From Bin5 sp965204705 (GTDB taxonomy: Bacteria > Chloroflexota > Anaerolineae > Caldilineales > Caldilineaceae), in contig OZ242006.1 of assembly GCA_965204705.1 (NCBI GenBank), positions 682,001 through 746,000 of the forward strand: a DNA stretch of 64,000 bases, written 5' to 3'. Positions within the stretch are counted from its first letter, which is position 1, and each line of letters starts with the position of its first letter. Positions 42,182 to 50,767 of the stretch are shown in pieces. The translations under genes and the position numbers were made by a program. The notes beneath the pieces were generated by a model that worked only from the letters and a program-made list of their open reading frames with translations, was not told the DNA's origin and did no database searches.

Positions 42182-44194
42182 ATGAGCAATTCGAATGGCA
42201 GTGGAACTGTTGCTCACTCATATCGAGGGAATGGACACGCTTCCTCCCCACGAAGTGAGACAGGTATGATAACCGAGAAACTCCCGCGCCAGCGGGATGC
42301 GTTCGGCCGCGAACAGGAAGTCCAAACCACATCGGACAGCAGCCTGTCGGCCGTTGAGAAGGAAAGGCTGCGCCGCGAGCGTAAAATCCAGGATCTGTTG
42401 CCGGACGAAGAGGAGGCCCAGGAGAAGACCTACGACAGCAGGTTGGTAAAGCGGTTGATGGTATATGTAGCCGTCTACAAGCGGGAGTTCGTCATTTCTC
42501 TCCTCCTGATCGTCGTAACTTCTGTCATGAGTGTAGGCACGCCTTGGATCATCCAGCGGGCAATTGACGAAGGCATCCGCGCCGGCAACGTGGGCACGCT
42601 GCGCTTCTGGACCTTTCTCTTCCTGGCCGCGATTGCGCTGGAGTGGGTTACAAGCCGCGCCCGCCTCACAGTGATGGCCTATGCCGGCACCCGCATCGTG
42701 ACCGACATTCGCAGTCAGCTGTTCCGCCATCTGCATACGCTGTCGATGGGCTTCTTCAATGACTACAGCGTGGGCCGCCTGATGAGCCGGCTGATCAGTG
42801 ATGTGAGCGTGCTGCAGGATTTCGTCACCTGGTCGATCACCGGGCTGGCCCGTTCGGTATTCATCCTGATCGGGATTATTGTGGCGATGTTGTTTCTGAA
42901 CTGGCAGTTGGCGTTGGTGACCTTCGCCGTCATGCCGGCGATGGTCGTGCTCACCAACTATTTTCGCCGCTATGTGCGGCAGGCATATCGCGCCGCGCGG
43001 CAACGCCTGTCGTTGATCAATGGCTTTCTCAACGAGTCAATCACCGGCATTCGTGTGACGAAGAGCTTCTCGCGCGAGCAGGCCAACTCGCGCCATTTCG
43101 AAGATCTCAACCGCTCCTATTTTGACGCCAATGTGCGCACAACCCAGCTGGCCGCCTTCTTCTTCCCCGGGGTCGACTTTATCGGCTCGCTGGCGACCGC
43201 GTTGGTGGTGGGTGTCGGCGGTTGGCTGATCCTGGGCGATCAACTGACTGCAGGCGTACTGGCGGCATTCGTAATCTGGGTTGAGCGCTTTTTCGACCCG
43301 ATCCGTGAACTGTCGCGGCGATACTACACCTTCCAGGCAGCGATGGCCGCGAGTGAGCGCCTCTTCGCCCTGCTCGACACCGAGCCGGATCTGAAAGACG
43401 CACCCCATGCCTTCGCGCTGCCGCCAATCGCGGGCCGGGTGGACTTGGAAAACGTTCAATTCAACTACAAGGAAGATGAACCCGTTCTGCGAGGCGTGAC
43501 CATCACTGCCGAACCCGGCGAACGGGTGGCCCTGGTCGGCGAGACCGGCGCCGGCAAGAGCACAGTCATTCGTCTTATCGCCCGCTTCTTCGACGTGACC
43601 GGCGGAGCCGTCCTGATCGATGGCCACGATGTTCGCGACGTCACGCAGGCCAGTCTGCGGGCGCAGTTGGGCATTGTGCTGCAGGACAGCTTCCTCTTCG
43701 ATGGCACGATCCGCGAAAATATCCGCTATGGCCGGTTGGACGCCACCAACGCCGATGTAGAGACGGCCACCGTTGCAGTTGGCGCCGATGAATTCATCCG
43801 CAAGCTGCCGGACGGCTACGACACCCAGGTAGGAGAAAACGGCGTGAATCTGAGCGTTGGACAGCGCCAGATAGTCTCCTTCGCACGCGCCTTGCTGGCC
43901 GACCCCCGCATTCTCATCCTGGACGAGGCCACCAGTTCCATCGACACGACCACGGAACGGCAGATTCAAGCCGGCTTGGAACGGCTGCTCAAGGGACGTA
44001 CCAGCTTTGTCATCGCCCACCGGCTCAATACAATTATCAATTCGGACAAGATCGTTGTGCTGGATCAGGGGCAGGTGTTGGAAGAGGGCAGCCATGAAGA
44101 ACTGCTGGCACGACAGGGCCGCTACCACCAGCTGTACACGATGCAATGGGCGGTGGAGAGCGACCCTCGAGCCAAGAACTACGTTTTGAACTGA
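42182..44194 (+). CDS. ABC exporter subunit with catalytic ATP site (heterodimer partner 2)
   Basis: 670-residue exporter half with a longer N-terminal cytoplasmic segment (about 90 charged residues, ERLRRERKIQDLLPDEEEAQ) before the six membrane helices. Walker A GETGAGKST, Walker B LILDEATSS and the switch His in VIAHRLNTI are intact, but the signature is LSVGQRQ, with Val for the first Gly. Combined with partner 1 this gives one consensus site and one degenerate site. The gene starts 1 bp after partner 1 ends, with GGGAG upstream. They are surely one operon. Confidence 0.93.
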   Translation: MSNSNGSGTVAHSYRGNGHASSPRSETGMITEKLPRQRDAFGREQEVQTTSDSSLSAVEKERLRRERKIQDLLPDEEEAQEKTYDSRLVKRLMVYVAVYKREFVISLLLIVVTSVMSVGTPWIIQRAIDEGIRAGNVGTLRFWTFLFLAAIALEWVTSRARLTVMAYAGTRIVTDIRSQLFRHLHTLSMGFFNDYSVGRLMSRLISDVSVLQDFVTWSITGLARSVFILIGIIVAMLFLNWQLALVTFAVMPAMVVLTNYFRRYVRQAYRAARQRLSLINGFLNESITGIRVTKSFSREQANSRHFEDLNRSYFDANVRTTQLAAFFFPGVDFIGSLATALVVGVGGWLILGDQLTAGVLAAFVIWVERFFDPIRELSRRYYTFQAAMAASERLFALLDTEPDLKDAPHAFALPPIAGRVDLENVQFNYKEDEPVLRGVTITAEPGERVALVGETGAGKSTVIRLIARFFDVTGGAVLIDGHDVRDVTQASLRAQLGIVLQDSFLFDGTIRENIRYGRLDATNADVETATVAVGADEFIRKLPDGYDTQVGENGVNLSVGQRQIVSFARALLADPRILILDEATSSIDTTTERQIQAGLERLLKGRTSFVIAHRLNTIINSDKIVVLDQGQVLEEGSHEELLARQGRYHQLYTMQWAVESDPRAKNYVLN

Positions 44195-44209
44195 CGATTC
44201 TGTTGCAAA

Positions 44210-44237
44210 GAGTGAGGAACAATCTGGTTCCTCACTC
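44210..44237 (+). terminator. Hairpin terminator between convergent genes
   Basis: GAGTGAGGAAC (44210-44220) and GTTCCTCACTC (44227-44237) make a perfect 11-bp stem with a 6-nt loop. It lies between the ABC operon and the cyclophilin gene and could serve both. Confidence 0.65.
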
Positions 44238-44251
44238 CTGTCTCCTTTCCT

Positions 44252-44731
44252 CTAACTTTCCTCGATCTCGACCTGCTCCATCGTATCTCCCTGCTGAATC
44301 GCATCGACGACATCCTGGCCGCTGCGTACCTTTCCAAACACGGCGTGTTTGTTGTCGAGCCAATTGGTCGCCACGTGCGTGATAAAGAACTGGCTGCCGT
44401 TGGTGTTGGGTCCGGCATTGGCCATGCTGAGGACACCGGGTCCGTCATGCACCAGTTCGGGATGAAATTCGTCGCTGAACCGGTAGCCGGGGCCGCCCCG
44501 CCCGCTGCCGGTGGGATCGCCGCCCTGTACCATGAAATCGGCGATGACGCGGTGAAAGCTGACGCCGTCGTAAAAGCCGTCACGGGCCAGTGCAACAAAG
44601 TTGTTGACCGTGTTCGGTACCTTGTCGGCGTGGAGGTCAATGACGATATCCCCACGGTTGGTCTTGATGGTGGCCGTGTAGCTCTTTGTTTCATCGAGTT
44701 GCATGGCCGGGGAAGATGAATACTGCTTCAC
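44252..44731 (-). CDS. Peptidylprolyl isomerase, cyclophilin type
   Basis: 159-residue single-domain cyclophilin that speeds proline cis-trans changes in folding proteins. Active-site Arg and Phe are in SFHRVIADFMVQGGDP, and SMANAGPNTNGSQFFI is the family hallmark. No signal peptide, so it is cytoplasmic. I keep the GTG at 44731 because AAAGGA lies 7 nt upstream; an ATG at 44704 is also in frame. Confidence 0.92.
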   Translation of the reverse strand: MKQYSSSPAMQLDETKSYTATIKTNRGDIVIDLHADKVPNTVNNFVALARDGFYDGVSFHRVIADFMVQGGDPTGSGRGGPGYRFSDEFHPELVHDGPGVLSMANAGPNTNGSQFFITHVATNWLDNKHAVFGKVRSGQDVVDAIQQGDTMEQVEIEES

Positions 44732-45073
44732 AAGCGATTCCTTTCGGTGTTGGAACGAGTAAATTGGCCCTTCCGCCTCGTTCAGCGAAGATTTCGCCGG
44801 GAGCGGACGGAGCTAGTGCCACGAAAGCGACGCGGGGGATTCGGGCCGGACTCTGTCTGCATTATAGTGCTCTTTCATCGTTGAACCACAATCGATGGCA
44901 ACAGCGCGCTCGGTTAGTCGGGCCTTCCATTCTCCCGTACAGATTCAAGACAACTGTGTCGCACCCGTCACGACGTGTGCTATACTGCGTGTCGAAGACT
45001 GACGGTTCATTTCCGCTGGACTTGGGACGCAGGCTGGGAAACACGCGCACAATGGGAAACACGGACCAGGCTG
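44732..45073. other. 342-bp divergent promoter region
   Basis: A minus-strand TATAAT (44866-44861) can serve the cyclophilin gene. A plus-strand extended -10 TGCTATACT (44978-44986) can serve the Uma2 gene, with only a weak -35. No gene is seen inside. Confidence 0.45.
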
Positions 45074-45637
45074 ATGACAACACAACCGACAGAAACAACC
45101 ACTAGACTCGTAACCGGCGCCGAACTTCTGGCTATGGGTGATATCGGCCCCTGTGAGCTCATTGACGAAGTGATTGTAAGAAAGAGCCCAACCGGTGGCG
45201 TACACGGTTTCCTCGAATCAAGGCTGAACCGTCGTTTGGGCGTGTCTGTCGAAGACACGAAGGCCGGTTGGTGTCTTGTCGGAGAGACAGGCGTATATAT
45301 CCGCCGCAATCCGGATCGGGTTCGCGGCGCCGATCTAGCCTTCTGGTCGAATGCGAAGTTGCCGGATGGCCCTCCCCCAGGTTTTGTCGAAGTTGCACCG
45401 GATTTGGTCGTAGAGATCCTGTCCTCCACCGACCGCTGGGTGGACATGCGCCAGAAGATCGAAGACTACCTCTCGATCGGTGTCGGTACACTCTGGATCG
45501 TCGATCCTGATGAGGAGACCGTCTTCGTTTACCGTTCCCCCTCGTCCTGCACCGCTCTACGAAGTGGTGACACGCTGACCGGCCCGGGCCCGTTGACCGG
45601 TTTCACCCTTCCCGTTTCCGAGCTCTTCGCCTTGTGA
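45074..45637 (+). CDS. Uma2-family (DUF820) putative endonuclease
   Basis: 187-residue protein with the Uma2 restriction-endonuclease-like fold: TGAELLAMGDIGPCELIDEVIV at the start, GVYIRRNPDRVRGADLAFWS, and APDLVVEILSSTDRWVDMRQKIEDYLSIGV with the catalytic-like Glu, then LWIVDPDEETVFVYR. Members are widespread in cyanobacteria and Chloroflexota; their biological role is unclear. I start at ATG 45074; the open frame upstream overlaps the promoter. It lies about 50 bp before the CoA-transferase gene. Confidence 0.85.
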   Translation: MTTQPTETTTRLVTGAELLAMGDIGPCELIDEVIVRKSPTGGVHGFLESRLNRRLGVSVEDTKAGWCLVGETGVYIRRNPDRVRGADLAFWSNAKLPDGPPPGFVEVAPDLVVEILSSTDRWVDMRQKIEDYLSIGVGTLWIVDPDEETVFVYRSPSSCTALRSGDTLTGPGPLTGFTLPVSELFAL

Positions 45638-45689
45638 TCTCTTGCTTTCCCGACAACTGCATCACGCCAACAGCCCCGCGCATCATCCA

Positions 45690-46895
45690 ATGCTCCACGC
45701 TCTGTCCCATATCACCGTTCTCGACCTTTCGCGCGTTCTCGCCGGGCCCTATGCCACCATGACGCTGGGCGACTACGGCGCCGAGGTCATAAAGATCGAG
45801 CAGCCGGGCCGCGGCGACGACTCCCGCCACTGGGGTCCCCCATTCACCGACGGTGGGCAGAGCGCATACTTTCTCTGCACAAATCGCAACAAGCGCAGCC
45901 TGACCCTGAATCTGAAGACTGAGGCCGGTCAGAAGATCTTCCGACGGCTGGCCGCGCAGGCCGATGTCGTTGTGGAGAATTTCAAGGCGGGTGGGATGGA
46001 GCGGTTAGGCCTGGGCTATGAAAGTCTCCGCACCGAAAATACCGGTCTGATCTACTGCGCCATCACCGGCTATGGCCAGACCGGCCCCGATCGGGCCCTT
46101 CCCGGCTATGACACCGTAATCCAGGCCCAGGGCGGTATCATGAGCATCACCGGTCCAACGAGCGAGGGAACCGATGGCGAGCCAATGAAAGTGGGGGTGG
46201 CGATCGTCGACATCACTGCCGGTCTGCAGGCTGCGGTGGCGATTCTGACGGCCCTGCAGCACCGTGATCGGACGGGCGAAGGCCAGCAAATCGACATCGC
46301 GCTCTATGATACGCAGTTAAGCTGGCTGGCAAACGTCGCCAGCGGCTACCTCCTTTCTGGCGACCCGCCTCGCCGCTACGGTAACGCCCACGGCACCGTC
46401 GTACCCTATCAGACCTTTGCTACCGCCGACGGCCATCTCATGCTGGCGGTGGGCAACGACGGGCAGTTCGCTTCACTGGCGGGGGTTGTTGGTGAGCCCG
46501 CCTGGGCAGACGATGAACGGTTCGCCACTAATCCGGCCCGCGTGCGGTTTCGCGAGCAACTCATTCCCGCGCTGGCCGGCCATTTCCGACAGCGCGGCAC
46601 CGATCAGTGGATCCGACGGCTGCGCGCGGCGGGCGTACCGTGCGGCCCGGTCAATGACATTCCGACCGCGTTGGAGACGCCCCAGGCCGAGCACCGGCAG
46701 ATGGTGCAAACAGTGACCGACGGCAACGGAGACAAGATCAGGCTGGTCGGGCCGGTACCCAAGCTGGACCGCACACCGGCGCATATATTTCGGCCGCCGC
46801 CGCTGCTGGGCGAACACACCGATGAACTGCTGCGAGAAAGGCTGGCTTTAACAGAAGCGGAGATCCAGGCGTTGCATGACAATGGCGTTGTCTGA
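45690..46895 (+). CDS. CaiB/BaiF-family (family III) CoA-transferase
   Basis: 401-residue CoA-transferase like formyl-CoA:oxalate transferase and CaiB. VLDLSRVLAGPYATMTLGDYGAEVIK is the family opening. The catalytic Asp is in PGYDTVIQAQGG. PPLLGEHTDELLRE is the usual C-terminal segment. Substrates cannot be told. I start at ATG 45690; a TTG 16 codons earlier is open but less likely. No clear ribosome binding site is seen. Confidence 0.9.
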   Translation: MLHALSHITVLDLSRVLAGPYATMTLGDYGAEVIKIEQPGRGDDSRHWGPPFTDGGQSAYFLCTNRNKRSLTLNLKTEAGQKIFRRLAAQADVVVENFKAGGMERLGLGYESLRTENTGLIYCAITGYGQTGPDRALPGYDTVIQAQGGIMSITGPTSEGTDGEPMKVGVAIVDITAGLQAAVAILTALQHRDRTGEGQQIDIALYDTQLSWLANVASGYLLSGDPPRRYGNAHGTVVPYQTFATADGHLMLAVGNDGQFASLAGVVGEPAWADDERFATNPARVRFREQLIPALAGHFRQRGTDQWIRRLRAAGVPCGPVNDIPTALETPQAEHRQMVQTVTDGNGDKIRLVGPVPKLDRTPAHIFRPPPLLGEHTDELLRERLALTEAEIQALHDNGVV

Positions 46896-46937
46896 CAGGC
46901 TTGAACAGGATCAATTGCCCGACTTTACAGACCCACT

Positions 46938-46966
46938 TTGTCAAGCAATTGCCCGTGGGCTATACT
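46938..46966 (+). promoter_or_regulatory. Promoter for the DUF898 gene
   Basis: TTGTCA (46938-46943), 17-bp spacer, TATACT (46961-46966). The gene starts 69 bp later. Confidence 0.6.
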
Positions 46967-47034
46967 GTTTTGACAGCTTTGAACGATCCCCCGTGGCTTT
47001 CAAATGACCTCCTTTTACTCGGAAAGGTTCCGCC

Positions 47035-48231
47035 ATGCCTACCAACCTGGAGTTTCGCGGCCGCTGGCTGAATGTATACGGAAATCTGATTCTGATCGCG
47101 ATCCTCTCAGGGATTACTCTGGGCATTTATGTGCCCTGGGGATATGCTCGCTGGCAACGGATAGTCACCGAAAACACGTATTTTGAGGACCAGCAGCTGG
47201 AGTTTGACGGCTCCGGTGCCGAAGTGTTTGTCCAGTTCATTATCATTGGATTCTTCACGCTGATCACGCTTGGGCTGTACCTGATTCTCGGTTTCTCCGC
47301 AACCAGGATGCTGCGCTGGCAATACGCCCACACGCTCACACCCAACGGTCTGCGCTTGGACTATGAGGGCAAGACGATCGATATCTTCTGGGAATGGTTT
47401 CTGCTCGTCATATTTACCCCGCTGACATTGGGGCTCTACTATTATTGGGGACGCAACCGGCTGCGCAGCCAGATTCTGAACCATGTGTCGTTGAGCGACC
47501 AGCCGATGCAGTTCACAACCACTCCAGGGGACTACTTCCTCGCCGTATTGAGCAACTGGTTGATGACGGTTGTCGCGGTAGGACTATATGCCGCGCTGGG
47601 CTACTTCTTGCGCCTCCAGGTTTTGGACAACGGCCCATTGGCCGCGCAACTCGAAAACATAGGCGCCGGCCTTCCCTTCATGGAGTTGGTAAATCTTCTG
47701 TTGCTCGTCGTTGCCCTCGGCATCTACGCTCTGCTGGGTCTGGCTCTGCTGGGCATGGCCATAGTCCGCTTTCGCGGCTGGGAAGTGAACCGCACTCTTC
47801 TGCCGGCGCCAGTGCGTTCGCGTTCGCCGATGCCGGCGATGTCAACGCCGGTCAGCGCGCTGGCCGGCGCGCCTCCACTCGTTTCGGACTTTGCCGACAG
47901 CGTTCCCGAAGAGAGCGAATCGATTTACGAAGAAGCTGAACCGCCCCCTAGCGCGGAAAGCGATTATGTGGTCGATACGCCTGGCCGGCCGCTGCCTTTA
48001 CCGCAAGAGGAAGGCGAGGACGAATACTATGACTTCGCCGAATTCTCCACCCAGGCGAGCCAGGAACCAGATGTGAACAGCGGCGACGAGCGATCCGACT
48101 GGAGTAGTGAACAGTGGGCTCGCCCCCAGGCCATCCCCCCCACAACCGATGAGGGAGAAGGTGAGGGCGAAGAGGACCAGAAGGGGCCGGATGATGACGA
48201 TGACACCTTCGGTTCATCCAATGTCGCGTAG
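47035..48231 (+). CDS. DUF898 (YjgN-like) membrane protein with acidic tail
   Basis: 398 residues. The first 250 form paired membrane-helix units of the DUF898 type: LEFRGRWLNVYGNLILIAIL, then ITLGIYVPWGYARWQRIV, repeated as ITLGLYLILGFSATRMLRW, LTLGLYYYWGRNRLRS and VGLYAALGYF. About seven membrane segments are expected. The last 130 residues are soluble, rich in Pro, Glu, Asp and Ser, and probably disordered. GGAAAGG lies before the ATG. Function is not known for this family. Confidence 0.82.
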   Translation: MPTNLEFRGRWLNVYGNLILIAILSGITLGIYVPWGYARWQRIVTENTYFEDQQLEFDGSGAEVFVQFIIIGFFTLITLGLYLILGFSATRMLRWQYAHTLTPNGLRLDYEGKTIDIFWEWFLLVIFTPLTLGLYYYWGRNRLRSQILNHVSLSDQPMQFTTTPGDYFLAVLSNWLMTVVAVGLYAALGYFLRLQVLDNGPLAAQLENIGAGLPFMELVNLLLLVVALGIYALLGLALLGMAIVRFRGWEVNRTLLPAPVRSRSPMPAMSTPVSALAGAPPLVSDFADSVPEESESIYEEAEPPPSAESDYVVDTPGRPLPLPQEEGEDEYYDFAEFSTQASQEPDVNSGDERSDWSSEQWARPQAIPPTTDEGEGEGEEDQKGPDDDDDTFGSSNVA

Positions 48232-48360
48232 AGAAAGTACAGTGTAGTCACTGCACATCAGGGATATAGAATCGGGTAAAGGGTACTTGGACGTCCGAGC
48301 GTGGATGTGGTTGCTTCGTATATACACTTGCGTCTTGGGCAGACGCGGCACTGTTGTCGC

Positions 48361-49485
48361 CTAGAGAAGCATAATGACCGCCTGTTCCCCCCCCGCCGGC
48401 TCGACGGTACCGATTTCCCAGAAGGGTTGTTCTTTCCCCTCACATACCTCTCGAAATCGACCGAGACCCGAAGACGGAACCGCCAGCAGAAGACCTCCGC
48501 TTGTTTCGGCCTCCCATAACAGCGTTTTGTGCGCCGCGGTCACGCCGGGGGCCGCAGCGACATGTCCCCCAAAGTGCTCAGGATTTCGGGCGCTTCCTCG
48601 CGTCAGATAACCGGCCTCGATATAACCAAAAACACCGGGTAGGGCCGGCACGCTCTCTGCCTCGATCTGGAGTTGAACCGGCGATTCAGCCGCAGACGCC
48701 GACGCCAGTTCGACCGCGTGCCCCAACAGGCCGTAACCCGTGATATCTGTGCCGCTTCGTACGCCCGCCTCACGGCCTGCATTGGCCGCGGCGCGGTTCA
48801 AGCGGGTCATGGACCGAATGGCATGTTCCAGATGAGCTGGCTGGAGGTCCGGCTTTCCCAGTGCTTGCCGCGCTTCGCGCGATGCCGAACTCTCGGCTTG
48901 GCCCGTGAGCTTGGCGGCTGTGGTGATGATGCCGGTGCCGAGCGGTTTGGTCAGAACCAGATGATCACCTGCCTCTGCACTTCCCTTGCGAAACAGCGAG
49001 CCGGGCGCGGCGACGCCTGTGACGCTCAAGCCATAGAACGGCTCAGGATTGGTCACCGTATGTCCTCCGGCGATCGCAGCATCGGCCTCCTGCACTTTGG
49101 CCGCGCCGCCCGCCAGAATTTCGGCTACCACCTCGGCCGGCAGATCTTCGGGAAACCCGGCAATATTGAGACAGACGCGTACCTCTCCGCCCATTGCATA
49201 CACGTCGCTCATCGAGTTGGCGGCGGCAATCGCTCCGTACAGCCAGGGATCATCGACGATTGGCGTGAAGAAGTCGGTCGTCTGAATGAGAACCCGTTCG
49301 TCATCCAGGCGATAGACGGCCGCGTCGTCAGGTTTGCCTAAACCGATCAGAACATCCGGATATTCAGTTTGCGGAAAGACCGCAGCCATCTGTCGCACGA
49401 CCTGCGACAACGCCCCGGGAGGGAGCTTTGAGGCTCAACCCGCGCAGGCGACGCGGGCCGTCAGGGGTACAATTGTCTCTGTCAT
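48361..49485 (-). CDS. selD: Selenide, water dikinase, a predicted selenoprotein (Sec17)
   Basis: SelD makes selenophosphate from selenide and ATP for selenocysteine and selenouridine synthesis. The part after the first stop codon has all body motifs (TTDFFTPIVDDPWLYG, ANSMSDVYAMGG, AGGHTVTNPEPFYG, TDITGYGLLGHAVELA). Its conserved N-terminus lies upstream and runs through an in-frame TGA (49437-49435, codon 17). From ATG 49485 it reads VACAG, Sec17, ASKLPPGALSQVV. Sec17 and Lys20 coincide with the catalytic Cys17/Lys20 of the E. coli enzyme. AGGA lies 9 nt before the ATG. A SECIS hairpin follows. Total 374 residues with Sec; without readthrough a non-functional 16-residue peptide would be made. 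Confidence 0.9.
49391..49409 (-). promoter_or_regulatory. Bacterial SECIS element in selD
   Basis: On the minus strand TGTCGCA and TGCGACA form a perfect 7-bp stem (plus an outer T-G pair) around the 5-nt loop GGTCG. The loop begins 32 nt after the UGA, inside the spacing known for bacterial elements, and carries the GGUC-type core seen in E. coli fdhF, which SelB binds. Confidence 0.82.
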
Positions 49486-49852
49486 ATCTCCAAGTCCTGA
49501 GTAGATCCAAGCCTGCCGCACAATTTTAACACAGGCCGATGCTGAACCGCTCACGACCGCGGCGTAGAGCGGCGATTGTACAAACTATACGTCTAGAATA
49601 AGACTGCCCGCGCTGCAGGCGCCTCATGCGGTCAAACCATCCAGCGAAACAGGGGATTCATTATGCAACTTGCCTAGTGATTGGCGTCTGAACCTGGGGT
49701 ATAGTTGTCTCAAGCGGTTGAAGCTGGTGCCGAGTGGGGTCGGCATCGCCAAGGCTTCCACCGCGACCATTCTCCTTCCTTCCTCCTTTTGGAGCCCCGA
49801 CAGAGGTTGTTGTTGGGGCTCCTCCCCCTCCATTTCGGACTTAAAACATAAT
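49486..49852. other. 370-bp gap between selD and hsp20 genes
   Basis: Holds a perfect 8-bp inverted repeat GGAGCCCC/GGGGCTCC (49791-49798, 49815-49822). A minus-strand TATAGT near 49588 could be a selD -10. I looked for a tRNA-Sec or a Sec-machinery gene here and saw none. An 80-codon minus-strand frame is not convincing. Confidence 0.45.
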
Positions 49853-49889
49853 AAAAGAAGAGACACCGGCCCTTCAGCCAGTGCCTCTT
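49853..49889 (-). terminator. Rho-independent terminator of hsp20
   Basis: On the minus strand AAGAGGCACTGGC pairs with GCCGGTGTCTCTT (13 bp including two G-U pairs, 6-nt loop), followed by CTTTT. It lies 36 bp after the hsp20 stop. Confidence 0.7.
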
Positions 49890-49925
49890 CCTTTCCTTCT
49901 TCTTGGACTACAGACGGGAGCCAGT

Positions 49926-50399
49926 CTAGGCTGCAACCGTCTCTTCACCCGGGCCGCGCACCGCAATGATGCGGGGCTTGACCTCGTCGGCCTTCGGCAG
50001 GGTCAAAGTGAGAACCCCGTCCTCGTAGTCAGCGCTGATGTCGTCGGCGTTTACGGCTGCCGGCAACGTGATGCTGCGCATGAACTTGCCGAAACTGCGT
50101 TCCCGCAGATGCCATTTGGCGCTTTCCTCCACGCTTTCCGCCTGGGTCTCGCCCTGGATGGTAAGCGAATTCTCCGAAAAACTGATCTCAAGGTCGGCCG
50201 GGTCGATGCCGGGCAACGACGCCCTCACACTATAACTGTTGTCATCCTCGCTGACATCCAACGGCAGGCGAATGTGGCCGCCATTGCCGTTTCTCTGCCA
50301 TCCAGCCGGCTCCTGGAAGAGATCACCCACGAGCTGGTCCATCTGATTGCGTACCGAAATCATCTCGCGAAACGGGTCCCAACGTACGATTCTACTCAT
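49926..50399 (-). CDS. Hsp20/alpha-crystallin family small heat-shock protein
   Basis: 157-residue holdase chaperone. The N-terminal WDPFREMISVRNQMDQLVGD is typical of class A small heat-shock proteins. The crystallin domain spans about 45-140 (PLDVSEDDNSYSVRASLPG, FGKFMRSITLPAAV, YEDGVLTLTLPK). The C-terminal IxV-like anchor is seen only weakly as RIIAV. AGGAGG precedes the ATG, and the leader contains a UUCG hairpin. Confidence 0.93.
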   Translation of the reverse strand: MSRIVRWDPFREMISVRNQMDQLVGDLFQEPAGWQRNGNGGHIRLPLDVSEDDNSYSVRASLPGIDPADLEISFSENSLTIQGETQAESVEESAKWHLRERSFGKFMRSITLPAAVNADDISADYEDGVLTLTLPKADEVKPRIIAVRGPGEETVAA

Positions 50400-50423
50400 T
50401 TTGTGCCTCCTGAACTTTCCATT

Positions 50424-50505
50424 TAGCGCCGGAGCTTCGGCTCAAGAGCGCTATGAAATATGACCGTCTTGTTTGAGTTTCGATGTGGCCGCCTGACCGC
50501 CACAT
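50424..50505 (-). promoter_or_regulatory. Structured leader and operator-like repeat upstream of hsp20
   Basis: In the 368-bp divergent gap (50400-50767), TAGCGC (50424-50429) pairs with GCGCTA (50448-50453) around an inner GAGC-TTCG-GCTC hairpin. Further upstream ATGTGGC (50483-50489) and GCCACAT (50499-50505) form an inverted repeat with a 9-bp spacer. Neither matches the CIRCE or HAIR consensus. They may be a leader fold and a repressor site. No gene lies in the rest of the gap. Confidence 0.4.
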
Positions 50506-50767
50506 GCAACTATTATGATAGCGGCCCAACATTAGACTGAAGTCAACGCAAAGTTAGAGGAACATAAGTGCCACGTATGAGGAATGAAAGCGCTTACAGC
50601 ATCGCTATCGGCGTCAGAATCTCTTTGTCTGCGGTAAGCAATTGGGGTATCATGAAAGGAAGAACACGTGTGCGAACCAATAGGCGGAGCCCCGTTTTAT
50701 AGTATTGATCTTGCCAGGCATGAAGTCAGACCCCTGGCCGGGGTATCCATGGAGCGGAGATGCAGTT

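Noticed and set aside
48361..49410. SelD starting at TTG 49410
   Set aside because: This start removes the catalytic N-terminus; the upstream frame through UGA explains the conserved motif and the SECIS.
49486..49852. Search for tRNA-Sec or other Sec genes beside selD
   Set aside because: No cloverleaf with a UCA anticodon or Sec-machinery motif could be found here.
49624..49866. Minus-strand 80-codon frame between selD and hsp20
   Set aside because: Runs into the hsp20 terminator; the start lies inside the terminator stem.
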